From Dunaliella salina (taxonomy: Eukaryota > Chlorophyta > Chlorophyceae > Chlamydomonadales > Dunaliellaceae): a DNA stretch of 13,896 bases. Position numbers and translations under genes: made by a program. The first letter of the stretch is position 1. Each line of letters opens with the position of its first letter. The notes beneath the pieces are model-generated. The model worked only from the letters and a program-made list of their open reading frames with translations, did not search any database and was not told the DNA's origin. This document shows positions 7,129 to 13,896 of this stretch, in pieces. The DNA is taken from assembly GCA_002284615.2 (NCBI GenBank), contig MU069463.1:389770-403665 (forward strand), written 5' to 3'.

Positions 7129-8513
7129 ATGAAGAGCGCTTCGATCCATATTGCCGCCTTAGCGGCCACAATTGCGTGTTTGAGCATGCAAGCGAGTTCG
7201 CAAGGTAAATCAAGGGATACGTGTGCTTGAAGAACACCAGAGGCCATTGTCTCTTTCATTTCTGAAGGTCATTTGCCTGTGCATGCAGGAGAAAATGCCA
7301 CTTTTTCTCCCACTCCGTCAGGTTTGGGTTTTGTCATATCACATGAAATGGAGGGCGTTGAATTTGTTCCTATGAAAGATGATCTGTGTCCAAAAAGAAC
7401 TTCACAGGACTTCCTGCTTGTCACGCACAGGGGGAAACACCACATCTCCCTCCCCCTCTCAGGGACCTCCCTCTCCAGGTAAACAATTTGGATCCCCGAG
7501 CTCTGTCTCCAATGTAGCCAATCTAAGAGTGCCTGCAATCATCAGCACTTTTGCAATTGTCCATGGTCTCGGCCAGCCAGAAATAAATCCATAAAATAGC
7601 TTCGCTACGAAAAAGAAAAGCCTAGTGTAATGCTGGTCGAGAATGCAGAAACATCTTGCATGTCAACTTGATGCAGAAGGAGGTTGCACCTCAGAGATTG
7701 TGGTGAAAGAAAGGCTCAAATAGCATGCCCTCCACGCAGCATTAAGTGCAACGCAAAGAGCAAACTTTTGTTGATCAGTGCTGAAGTTGCAAAGGTCACG
7801 AGTTTCATCTTGTGTCTGATTGCAAGGGCACTTGTCATAAATCAAAGTTCCACCCTAACAAGCAGCTGATTGCAAACTCAATGTGTAAGCTAGAAGCCGG
7901 AACTTGCTCACTTTCCGTACAGCTTGCTTAGGGAAAAGATACCATTATAGCAGGTAGCATTTGGCAGACTGAAGACCTTGCAGCAGCCTGCTGAGCTTCC
8001 TTGTGTTTGCAGGTTATTGCTACTACGGCCGCGTTGACATTGCTGGAAATGACTTAGACTGTGGCCAAACAGAATATGATGGGACACCACGGCCGTATTG
8101 CGAGTGAGTCTGCTTGAAGCTCATAGATTGGAATGACATATGGATGGCAAGAAACTTAAGATCGGTATATTTTTTACATGTGTGGAATTCAAACCCCTTT
8201 ATCTCACAACCTTTGAACTCGCTCTTTTAAAGCAAACGCAAGGAGCATTTCTACAGCAATCCTCTATTCCTACACGTATCAATTCAGAACCTTTCTGTGA
8301 GTCCTCAAAGTAGCCTTTGGTACAACATTCCAATGCGCAACACCCTCTCTTTGCTTTGCACTGCCTGGCAGGCTGAGAGATCTGCCCTACGTAGAGGCAT
8401 CATGCAATCTTAATGACCAGTGCCAAGCATGGACGTATGACGGGTATAGGGCAATTCTGAAAACTGCCAAGGGACCCATGACCTACAGGGAAGGCTGGTC
8501 AGTATTTGCTTGA
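7129..8513 (+). CDS. Secreted cysteine-rich protein with PAN/Apple-like domain, five exons
   Basis: Exons 7129-7204, 7289-7478, 7787-7884, 8013-8103 and 8372-8513 join in phase (introns 84, 308, 128, 268 nt; donors GTAAAT, GTAAAC, GTAAGC, GTGAGT; acceptors mostly TGCAG/GGCAG) into 198 codons. The start gives a signal peptide: MKSASI, the hydrophobic AALAATIACL, then SMQASSQ at the likely cleavage site. The mature part has Cys-rich blocks: DCKGTCHKS, CYCYYGRVDIAGNDLDCGQ, ASCNLNDQCQAWTYDGY, LKTAKGPMTYREGW. The pattern C-x5-C-x-A-(F/W)-x-YDG...LK.A.GP resembles PAN/Apple-type domains common in green algal secreted proteins, which bind protein or carbohydrate; the ligand is unknown. The third exon's acceptor (GCTGAAG) is the weakest. 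The end is uncertain: stop TGA at 8511-8513, or splice at 8498 (GTCAGT) to 8561 (acceptor gttttcag) with a stop at 8664-8666. A fold-back lies directly upstream. Confidence 0.65.
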
Positions 8514-8796
8514 CGAAGCTTTTGGTGACGCATTTTGAGAGAGGCGTCTTACGTTTTCAGGAGGCGGGAAGGAACAGCCTGCATTTTTTGGGGTGTGATG
8601 GGCATCTCCTGTACCTCAATGCAATATGCTTGCACCAAAATGTGTCATTCTAATTTGCGATTTTGAGCTCTCCTGCATTCGCACACACACAATCTTTTTT
8701 GCTTTGGGTTGTTGTTGCTGCAAGTCCTTGTTTATGTGTAAGCTAGCAGGAGGCAAAAGAAAAAAAAAGTAGTGTACACCATGTCAAAAAACTGGA
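8514..8796. other. 3' flank of the secreted-protein gene
   Basis: Contains the possible sixth exon (8561-8666, reading REGTACIFWGVMG), followed by a TGTAA at 8737-8741 that could be a polyadenylation signal for either end of the preceding gene. No further gene seen. Confidence 0.35.
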
Positions 8797-9399
8797 CGGA
8801 ACCCTCCTGACCCACCCACCCATCCCAGAACCCCCCATGCAGTAACCCTACCCAGACACAAAGGGTATCAATCTGCTCCTTTTTGAAATAGCTATCCATT
8901 TGCATACTCACCATACTATAAAAGTAAGTTGCAGCAGAGTTATGGGACCAAAAAGTGAGCAGCGGACGCCCATGCATACCTGCCCTTCCAGGCACCCACA
9001 ACTGGCTTGCAAGTCCACTAACTGCCCTCCTGACTTCACCATGCATAATCACATCATACATTGTCACTAATCTGGAAGTTTGAACTGGTTTGCCGCATGT
9101 TCGCCTCTACACCCCTGCCGCCCGCACCCTTGCGCGCATGGCACAGACTCCAGCCATGCACACAGACCCCCCCCCTTTACTTAAACTTAATTTACTTAAA
9201 GAGGGTGCCAATAGACAGCTCTCAAGCCCAGGAATCCAACACTGTTTTTAGAATTCTGCAGAAGTGGCCCGAAAAAATTCTGGAGGGGGTGTCCCAAATT
9301 TTTGACATCCCCCCCCCCCCCCCTCGGATCGGACCCATACATATACCAATCAATAGCAGTCGATCTCAGGATTCCGATTATGGAATTAATAATAGGATT
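8797..9399 (-). repeat. Dispersed repeat, copy A (inverted relative to copy B)
   Basis: The minus strand here matches the plus strand of 12654-13105 over most of its length. Anchors are 8861-8884 (minus AAAAAGGAGCAGATTGATAC then CCTT), 9000-9018 (GTGGACTTGCAAGCCAGTT) and 9208-9237. Copy A is longer by about 138 bp: a 30-bp block at 9208-9237 recurs imperfectly at 9346-9375, with a C15 run (9309-9323) between. A frame over SYFKKEQIDTLCVW is open here and its counterpart is open in copy B, but the rest is not conserved as protein. Family unknown; it could be a retroelement end, a solo LTR or a non-autonomous element. Confidence 0.9.
9309..9323. repeat. C15 homopolymer
   Basis: Fifteen consecutive C within the segment found in copy A of the dispersed repeat but not in copy B. 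A second C9 run lies at 9167-9175. Runs of this kind are prone to length change and sequencing error. Confidence 0.95.
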
Positions 9400-10215
9400 T
9401 TTACATGAGTTCCAAAAGTTATGCCTCATGCAGCCTCCTGAAGCTAGCCTAAATTCATGCTAAATGGAAAATAGGCAGAACAGAAAAAGAAAGCCAAAAT
9501 CAAAATCCAAAAAAGGTCAGGAAATGAGAGGCTTCATTTCTGCTTTTCCACAAGGTCGTTGAGCTGCAGGTATATTGTAAAGTAACTTTTTCATACTTCT
9601 GTCATGCTCATTCACTGTCATTTCACTTTTACTGTTCTATAAGCAGGCAATACACATGAATGGTTTAACGCCCTGAGTCGGCGAAAGCCTTCGGACAAAG
9701 GACAGGTTCACTCAAGCTGATGGCTTGGGTTGCGAGTGGACTGACTCTGCTTGCACTTCATGCTGCTGCTTAGCTGTTCTTGGGCTAGCTGCAGAGTGCT
9801 GGCTTGGCTGCAGCACACAGAGAATTCTCGGGTCAGACACAGCAAGTGTGGACCAGCTTCACCAGATTAGCTTACATCAGGGACAGGACACCCCTGGCAC
9901 AAGGCTAGGGATCACAGAAGTGGAGCCCAACCTCAACAGAAAGGTGGAACAGAAGGTTTAATAAGAGAGATAACCCAACAAAACAACCCCACTCAAATAC
10001 AGGTCACATTCCACACACTCATTTGTACCATGATTCATCACTGCCACAAATTTTGACGTGACACTTTCCCGTACCCAATTCAGTGTTTGCTCATGTTCGC
10101 TTCCCCAACCACCACAGTCAACAACCAAGCTCACAGTCCAAATTGTCAACTTGCTAATAAAGAGATCAGCATCTCCTTCTAGGATAATCCAGAGGTTACC
10201 CTAAAACAGCAAATG
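9400..10215. other. No firm gene; two weak coding signals
   Basis: A possible minus-strand terminal exon at 9563-9534 has a TGCAG acceptor and reads LNDLVEKQK then TGA. A plus-strand frame at 9725-9961 (GITEVEPNLNRKVEQKV at its end) and a minus-strand frame at 10149-9958 (VDCGGWGSEHEQTLNWVRES) are open but lack supporting splice sites or motifs. The plus frame leads toward the retroelement relic at 10216 and might be older mobile-element sequence. Confidence 0.3.
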
Positions 10216-10425
10216 AATGTAATAAAGTACTGAAAGGATACACTGTACACACAAAAACGTGCCTCAACTTTAACTTTCTTCCAGTTCTGGAAGATGCCCA
10301 CTTTGTGATGATATGGACAACATTGATCACATGCTCCTCAGGTGTACCAACTCAACAATTAGTGGGTGCACACCAACAGACACCATGCAGGCCTTAGTCT
10401 CTGTGTAAAAGCCCTCAGGAAGGCT
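10216..10425 (+). pseudogene. Second, more decayed retrotransposon zinc-knuckle relic
   Basis: Across two frame changes this piece keeps the same order as the retroelement at 5206-5865: a DTLYTQKRAS block (compare DTLYNGKLAR), a CCHC knuckle CPLCDDMDNIDHMLLRC (Cys codons 10295, 10304, 10343; His 10328) with identical C-x2-C-x7-H-x4-C spacing, then NRHHAGLSLCVKALRKA (compare NRHHQALSIRGEAISKG). The distances between blocks match. An in-frame TGA precedes the first block (10231-10233). It is a divergent member of the same family, much shorter and older-looking. No RNase H is recognisable upstream. Confidence 0.75.
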
Positions 10426-10457
10426 TGCACAGACGGGACATGCCCATGTGTCAGCCG

Positions 10458-10573
10458 TTCATGTCTTTGCACATCTGAGTAATTCCTTCATGTCTTTGCA
10501 CATCTGAGTAATTCCTTCATGTCTTTGCACATCTGAGTAATTCCTTCATGTCTTTGCACACCTGAGTAATTCC
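10458..10573. repeat. 29-bp minisatellite, four copies
   Basis: Direct repeats of a 29-bp unit beginning TTCATGTCTTTGCACATCTG start at 10458, 10487, 10516 and 10545; the fourth differs by one T-to-C change, and a partial TTCATG follows. There are no spacers. It lies immediately downstream of the zinc-knuckle relic and probably grew within the dead element. Confidence 0.97.
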
Positions 10574-10579
10574 TTCATG

Positions 10580-11164
10580 CAATCCCAATGGTATGTCCGG
10601 TGGCACATATCACATGCATGTCAGGAAATGGAGGATCAAAGGTTTCTGTTTCATGACTATATATGATGGTAATTGCATACTTGGCAGCAGGCATACTCAA
10701 TATATATTAGATATATCAGTGCGAGCAGCAGCTGAAACATCTCCAGGCACAAGGTTAGCTTGTTTGAAAATGGGCAGGGCCCATTTTTGTGCGTAATGAG
10801 TGTGATATTGCACTTGGAGGGGGGTAGGGGAGGTGGCCCCGGTTCCAAGTGAATTTGAGAATTGTAAGATTGATGTCATGTTAATAGCATGTCTGGCAGA
10901 TCAGTGGCCAGACTTCAGCTCTGCGTGCTCAACGGCTTTTTGCACTGTACAAGGCCCCATTAAACGTTTTCATTTGAGAGTGTGCTGAATTTCAAAGCCT
11001 GAGGTCCTGCGAGTAAGCCAATCCGACTTCGTGCGAACAGGAGTGTGAAGCGCGCAGACCAGAGGGCTTGCCCGTCGTTGCTACGTCCTTTGGACTCTGC
11101 CTTTCCCCGCGGGCTTTGACGAGAAGGTAGCAGGAGAAAGGCAGTAAGGAAGTTTTGTGGTTGA
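10580..11164. other. Intergenic or unresolved sequence
   Basis: Short opposing frames only. Features are an AT-rich patch near 10698-10720 (ATATATATTAGATATAT) and a G-rich patch at 10818-10842. I see no gene, RNA or mobile-element signature. Confidence 0.4.
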
Positions 11165-11419
11165 GGCTATCGCTTACCGTTTTATGTGCCAAAAATGGCA
11201 AAAAATCTTGCAGCGAAGCCCACTCCGGACTGGTCAGGATCCTGACCAGTCAGGCAACAGTTAAGAGCAATTCTCGTTGCAAACCTTCTCTTTTATCACG
11301 AGGTATCAAATGGTTACTGCTTGACCAAAGCGGATGAGTTTAAGAATGACCTCCTCTTGGAGGAGCTCCTTAGCCCAACTTGGCTTGTGCGGACACAAAA
11401 AGGGTTTCTGGTGCACTAG
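11165..11419 (+). pseudogene. Frame interrupted by one TGA inside a palindrome; function unknown
   Basis: One frame runs from an upstream TGA (11162-11164) to a TAG at 11417-11419, 84 codons, broken only by a TGA at 11243-11245. The first half reads YRLPFYVPKMAKNLAAKPTP, with a well-placed ATG at 11195 (AAAAATGGC). After the TGA come RQQLRAILVANLLFYHEVSN and KADEFKNDLLLEELL. I do not recognise the protein. The TGA sits within a perfect 24-bp palindrome, so a small palindromic duplication may have disrupted a coding exon. It could instead be two separate exons, or chance, since another frame here is also open for 60 codons. Confidence 0.35.
11228..11251. repeat. Perfect 24-bp palindrome
   Basis: Twelve bases (GACTGGTCAGGA) are followed directly by their exact inverse complement. 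As RNA this would form a hairpin; as DNA it is a candidate dimeric protein site or the footprint of a palindromic duplication. A further CAGG at 11250-11254 repeats part of the arm. Confidence 0.9.
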
Positions 11420-11473
11420 TTGCCTTCAGGTGATGAGTGCCCACTTGGAATGTGACTTGGGAAGTAAAAAAAA

Positions 11474-11917
11474 ATGGCGGCAGAGACTCTCCCAACACCA
11501 ATTAAGGAGACAAGGAGACACAAGGATAAGGAGAAGCAAGGACAAGGAGACACAAGAAGACACATGGCTCAGAAGTACTGTGAGCCCCCTCCACCACAAG
11601 TTTGGAGACAGATCAAAATCATGTTCAAGCATAACATGTTCCCTCTGACATCCGCCCGGAGGTGCAAGCTGCATCTAGGATATGCCACCAGTAAGCACAT
11701 GCTGAACTTCTCGGCCAGGCAACACCATGTCCTCCTGCTCCTGGGACCCCATGCCAGAGCAGTGCCACCAAATAACTTTCCACCTATTGCCCCATCGGAG
11801 GCCCCACACATAGTGTTTCCTGCAGGGTGGGTCATTGATGAACAGGCTAGCATAGGGGGCTCGGTTGGGAGCAGGGAAGGAGGTCGTGACCAGGGTGATG
11901 ATCGAGCTGGAACATAG
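11474..11917 (+). CDS. 147-codon open frame of uncertain reality
   Basis: Starts at an ATG in a favourable context (AAAAAAATGGCG) and ends at a TAG. The N-terminal third is Lys/Arg/Asp-rich because it crosses an imperfect AAGGAGACA repeat (11503-11563). The rest includes VWRQIKIMFKHNMFPLTSAR and FSARQHHVLLLLGPHARA. No domain recognised. It conflicts with a 139-codon minus-strand frame, and other frames are open too, so it may be a by-product of composition. Confidence 0.25.
   Translation: MAAETLPTPIKETRRHKDKEKQGQGDTRRHMAQKYCEPPPPQVWRQIKIMFKHNMFPLTSARRCKLHLGYATSKHMLNFSARQHHVLLLLGPHARAVPPNNFPPIAPSEAPHIVFPAGWVIDEQASIGGSVGSREGGRDQGDDRAGT
11503..11563. repeat. Degenerate purine-rich AAGGAGACA repeat
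   Basis: Imperfect alternation of AAGGAGACA, CAAGGA and AAGAAGACACA units; almost pure A/G on the plus strand with regular C. It explains the charged stretch in the frame crossing it. Confidence 0.75.
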
Positions 11918-12094
11918 ATGCCAGGCTACCTGCCTGGCTGTGCGTACCGCGGAAAGTTGGATAGCTGTCGACCACCAGATTGTATGACCTCTTAAGGAAG
12001 AGCTAAGGTGGCCCTGGGCGGTGTGAGAAGCACCACCAGAGCGTAAGGAATGCAAGCCATTAGAGGGGCCCTTGGCTGCAACCCTGTGACCCAT
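11675..12094 (-). CDS. 139-codon minus-strand frame, or a three-exon gene
   Basis: From an ATG at 12094 the minus strand is open to a TAG at 11677-11675. The C-terminal part is Trp-rich: RKHYVWGLRWGNRWKVIWWH then MVLPGREVQHVLTGGIS. A spliced reading is also in phase: exons 12094-12037, 11990-11930 (reading SGGRQLSNFPRYAQPG, acceptor agctcttccttaag, donor GTAGCC) and 11819-11675 (acceptor ccaccctgcag), 87 codons, with the first intron only 46 nt. I do not recognise the product. The plus strand is open over much of the same interval, so only one should be coding. Confidence 0.35.
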   Translation of the reverse strand: MGHRVAAKGPSNGLHSLRSGGASHTAQGHLSSSLRGHTIWWSTAIQLSAVRTARQVAWHLCSSSIITLVTTSFPAPNRAPYASLFINDPPCRKHYVWGLRWGNRWKVIWWHCSGMGSQEQEDMVLPGREVQHVLTGGIS

Positions 12095-12181
12095 GCTCCC
12101 TGTTCTGCCGCTCCTGCTGCTGCCTATCCTAGCTTTGGTAAGTGGTGGTCCTCATGCGATTCAAGATGGCTTGAATTTTTA

Positions 12182-12604
12182 CTAGAATCTGCGCAGTATG
12201 ATGCTCTTCATGGCGGCAGTGAACACCTCGGGGTCCTCTCGCGCCAATTGCTGCAGGAACTGCTCCACCTGTGCGACCTAGATGTGCGACCTAGATGTGC
12301 GACCTAGATGTGCGACCTAGATGTGCGACCTAGATGTGCGACCTAGATGTGCGACCTAGACATGCTGTGGGACCTGTGTGACATGCTCTGATGCATTGAG
12401 CAGCGGCACACTTGCAGACCCCCCAGGCTCCCCTTGTTCCCCTGCCCCACCACCCCCTTGCTGCAAACGCCTCTTTTTTCTTTTTCCCTCCTCACCGTCT
12501 CCCCTCTCACTGCCCCCACTGTGCTTTGCGTGCCCAGCATCCGCATTGCTCTGCTTGCTTCCCCGACCGTCCTCCCTGCTGCGTTTGCCTACTCCCGTAG
12601 ACGG
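12182..12604 (-). CDS. 3' exons of a basic, probably nuclear protein
   Basis: Two phase-0 exons on the minus strand. Exon 12604-12374 follows a good acceptor (tgcttccgtcgcag) and encodes a polar stretch with a nuclear-localisation-like cluster GKRKKRRL, a Gly-rich run and VPLLNASEHVTQ, ending at CAG|GTCCCA. After a 105-nt intron, exon 12268-12182 reads VEQFLQQLAREDPEVFTAAM then KSIILRRF and TAG (12184-12182). The second exon is an amphipathic helix typical of real coding sequence. The intron is mostly a 13-bp minisatellite, whose last unit supplies the acceptor (GCACAG). Upstream exons must exist; the dispersed repeat copy B begins 50 bp upstream and would lie in the preceding intron. Function unknown. 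Confidence 0.45.
12271..12361. repeat. 13-bp minisatellite, seven copies
   Basis: The unit GTGCGACCTAGAT repeats seven times exactly in register (91 bp), with only the last base changed in the final copy. It lies inside the proposed intron of the minus-strand gene. There are no spacers. Confidence 0.97.
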
Positions 12605-12653
12605 CTGCGACGGAAGCACACCGGCACACACTACCTTTTGGACGGCACGTGTC

Positions 12654-13105
12654 AATCCATATCGAGTTACATATTCGGAATCCTGAGCTCAAGAGCTATC
12701 GATTGGCACCCTCTTTGTGCAAATTGAGAGGAAAGGGAGGGTCTGTGTACATGGCAGGAGTCTGTGCATGCACGCAAGGGTGTGGGCAGCACGGAGTGTG
12801 GAGGCCAACGTGCAGCAAATCAATCCAAGCTCCCATTATGGTGACTGTGTATGCGTGGTGATTGCGTGGTGAAGCTGGGAGGGCAGCTCGTGGACTTGCA
12901 AGCCAGTTATGGGTGTCTGGAGGGCAGGTATGCATGGGCATCCGCTGCTCAGTTTTTGCCCCATTACTCTACTGCAACTCAATAACTCATTATGTTAAAT
13001 ATGCAGGTTAATAGTTATTTGAAAAAGGAGCAGATTGATACCCTTTTTGTCTGGATTGAGGCACGGGAAGGTTTTTTTTGGGGGGGGGGGTCAGAGGGTC
13101 CAACG
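12654..13105 (+). repeat. Dispersed repeat, copy B
   Basis: Plus-strand counterpart of the minus-strand repeat at 8797-9399. It runs from AATCCATATCGAG through GGAATCCTGAGCTCAAGAGC (12677), GTGGACTTGCAAGCCAGTT (12889-12907) and AAAAAGGAGCAGATTGATAC (13022) to GTCAGAGGGTCCAACG. It lacks the 138-bp segment with the C15 run seen in copy A, and has its own T8-G11 run at 13072-13090. The frame over SYLKKEQIDTLFVW is open. The two copies are in inverted orientation about 3.3 kb apart. Confidence 0.9.
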
Positions 13106-13320
13106 CAACATCGAGACGTGCCTTCCAGGGAAAATTCTTTTCTACCCTCCTGCACGCGCTTCCAATTAATTTCCTTCACTTGATGAATTGGAATGTGTCA
13201 AAGCAAACCTGTAAACACATGGAATAAATATATGTGACAATATAAGGAAGATAAGACCCTAGTATCTGGTCTCATGAGAGCAATGGTGAGCCCTTGATTT
13301 CCTCTCCCTCCGTCCTATAG
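13106..13320. other. Flank of repeat copy B; no gene called
   Basis: AT-rich DNA (13195-13255) leading into a strong pyrimidine-rich acceptor (cctctccctccgtcctatag, to 13320). A consensus donor ATG|GTGAGC at 13286 would imply a 35-nt intron, which I regard as too short to trust. Confidence 0.4.
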
Positions 13321-13621
13321 AATACAAAGATTGGCTCTGGCATCAGGATGAAGTTGAGGAAGATCAGGAGCAAGAGCTCAAGCAGAAAGATGTGCTGTAT
13401 TGCTTGTCTTTGCTCGAGGCACCCCATGCACCGTGTGACATCCCCAGATAACATACCCACTCCAACACGCACATCCCCAGATAACACACCAACTCCTCCA
13501 ACACAGCAGGAATCTTACTTTGTTCGTAACTGGGACTCTTTTGTCCATGCTCTTGGCATGCAGCTGGGATCACCACAGTGTGCGCCTGCAGGGACATTTA
13601 TGCACACAAATGCACGTACAT

Positions 13622-13689
<68 letters not shown>

Positions 13690-13896
13690 GAACTTGCTCA
13701 GAAGGTGGCATTGAAGTTGGCATTTGTATTCTCAGAACAATGAAGAATCAAGCTCTTCAGATTCGCACTATCTGGTTTATTTATGTGCATGCAATGGCTC
13801 TGAGAATGCACATGACATCTTCCGTGCTATCTGCACAAGTCCAACTGTGCCTGTGTACATGCATGCGTGCGTGTGTATAGCTGTTTTCATTTGCAT
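13321..13896 (+). CDS. Two candidate exons of an acidic protein, runs off the window
   Basis: After a strong acceptor at 13320 the first exon (13321-13391, phase 1 in) encodes an acidic, probably coiled stretch: YKDWLWHQDEVEEDQEQELK. A donor at 13392 (GAT|GTGCTG) joins in phase 0 to an exon starting at 13736 (acceptor tttgtattctcag) that reads NNEESSSSDSHYLVYLCACN then GSENAHDIFRAICTSPTV and stays open to the window end. The intron would hold a 33-bp duplication and a (CA)n tract. If unspliced, the first exon runs to a TAA at 13449-13451. The donor is weak. The strand-rich LVYLCAC plus helical HDIFRAI pattern loosely recalls the end of a PTB/PH-like fold; this is speculation. Function unknown. 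Confidence 0.35.
13438..13504. repeat. 33-bp imperfect tandem duplication
   Basis: Two units start with ACATCCCCAGATAAC at 13438 and 13471 and differ by a few substitutions and a short CTC change. It lies in the proposed intron or just after a stop codon. Confidence 0.85.
13623..13686. repeat. (CA)n microsatellite, 32 units
   Basis: Uninterrupted CA dinucleotides, preceded by TGCACGTACATG. Together with 1-43 and 3398-3491 this makes three long CA/TG tracts in under 14 kb. It lies in the proposed intron between 13391 and 13736. Confidence 0.97.

Noticed and set aside
7677..7798. Alternative third exon of the secreted-protein gene (acceptor GATGCAG at 7676, reading LRDCGERKAQIACPPRS)
   Set aside because: It enters in the right phase but ends out of phase with the exon at 8013 and has a weak donor (GTCACG), whereas 7787-7884 fits both neighbours and ends at GTAAGC. 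RNA evidence could reverse this.
10458..10573. CRISPR-like array of 29-bp repeats
   Set aside because: The units are head-to-tail with no spacers, and the context is eukaryotic; this is a minisatellite. The same holds for the 13-bp array at 12271-12361.
12106..12307. Plus-strand small secreted protein: MLPVLPLLLLPILAL spliced by GTAAGT to YDALHGGSEHLGVLSRQLLQ
   Set aside because: The phases match and the donor is perfect, but the second exon is the antisense of VEQFLQQLAREDPEVFTAAM, which looks far more like coding sequence and connects in phase to a minus-strand exon. The hydrophobic leader is the antisense of a GCAG-rich stretch.
13286..13320. 35-nt intron with GTGAGC donor and CTATAG acceptor
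   Set aside because: Splice ends look good, but it is shorter than any intron in the better-supported models, and the exon to its left has an in-frame stop only a few codons upstream.
1..13896. tRNA, rRNA, riboswitch or prokaryotic operon features
   Set aside because: I looked for and found no cloverleaf with TTCRANNC-type arms, no rRNA-like conserved blocks and no Shine-Dalgarno-linked gene clusters.

Overview
This window looks like nuclear DNA of a eukaryote. It has long CA/TG microsatellites, minisatellites, decayed non-LTR retrotransposon pieces, and reading frames that only make sense when joined across GT...AG introns. Many of these introns end in a pyrimidine stretch plus TGCAG, and phase-consistent models have introns of about 60-310 nt. 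Two candidate genes end on or near TGTAA, which is the usual polyadenylation signal in green algae. With a PAN/Apple-like secreted cysteine-rich protein and an RNase H-bearing LINE-type element, a green alga or relative is my best guess, but the lineage is inference. I see no bacterial operon structure, rRNA, tRNA or CRISPR.

Layout, left to right: (CA)n at 1-43; a possible plus-strand exon (446-843); a (TGA)n tract and two adjacent hairpins (1245-1396); a multi-exon minus-strand gene of unknown function (1457-2743 and probably upstream); a duplicated exon-like segment (2808-3100); plus-strand exon candidates around a long (TG)n tract (3190-4049); a decayed retrotransposon 3' half with RNase H and a CCHC zinc knuckle (about 4183-6163); a nested fold-back (6942-7121) that ends 7 bp before the ATG of the best host gene, a five-exon secreted protein (7129-8513); one copy of a dispersed repeat (8797-9399, minus); a second, more decayed retrotransposon relic (10216-10425) next to a 29-bp minisatellite; a frame interrupted by a TGA inside a perfect 24-bp palindrome (11165-11419); conflicting open frames on both strands (11474-12094); a minus-strand gene tail with a 13-bp minisatellite in its intron (12182-12604); the second, inverted copy of the dispersed repeat (12654-13105); and two exon candidates flanking (CA)n up to the window end.

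Confidence is uneven. The retroelement relics, simple repeats and inverted dispersed repeat are seen directly. The 7129-8513 gene is well supported by a signal peptide, phase-consistent exons and a recognisable cysteine-rich domain. The other split genes are hypotheses: at this base composition, open frames of 30-60 codons arise by chance, and free choice of splice sites makes over-fitting easy. RNA evidence would decide all of them. No pathway links the genes. The common theme is repeat activity (microsatellites, tandem duplications, insertions) acting on coding or formerly coding DNA.
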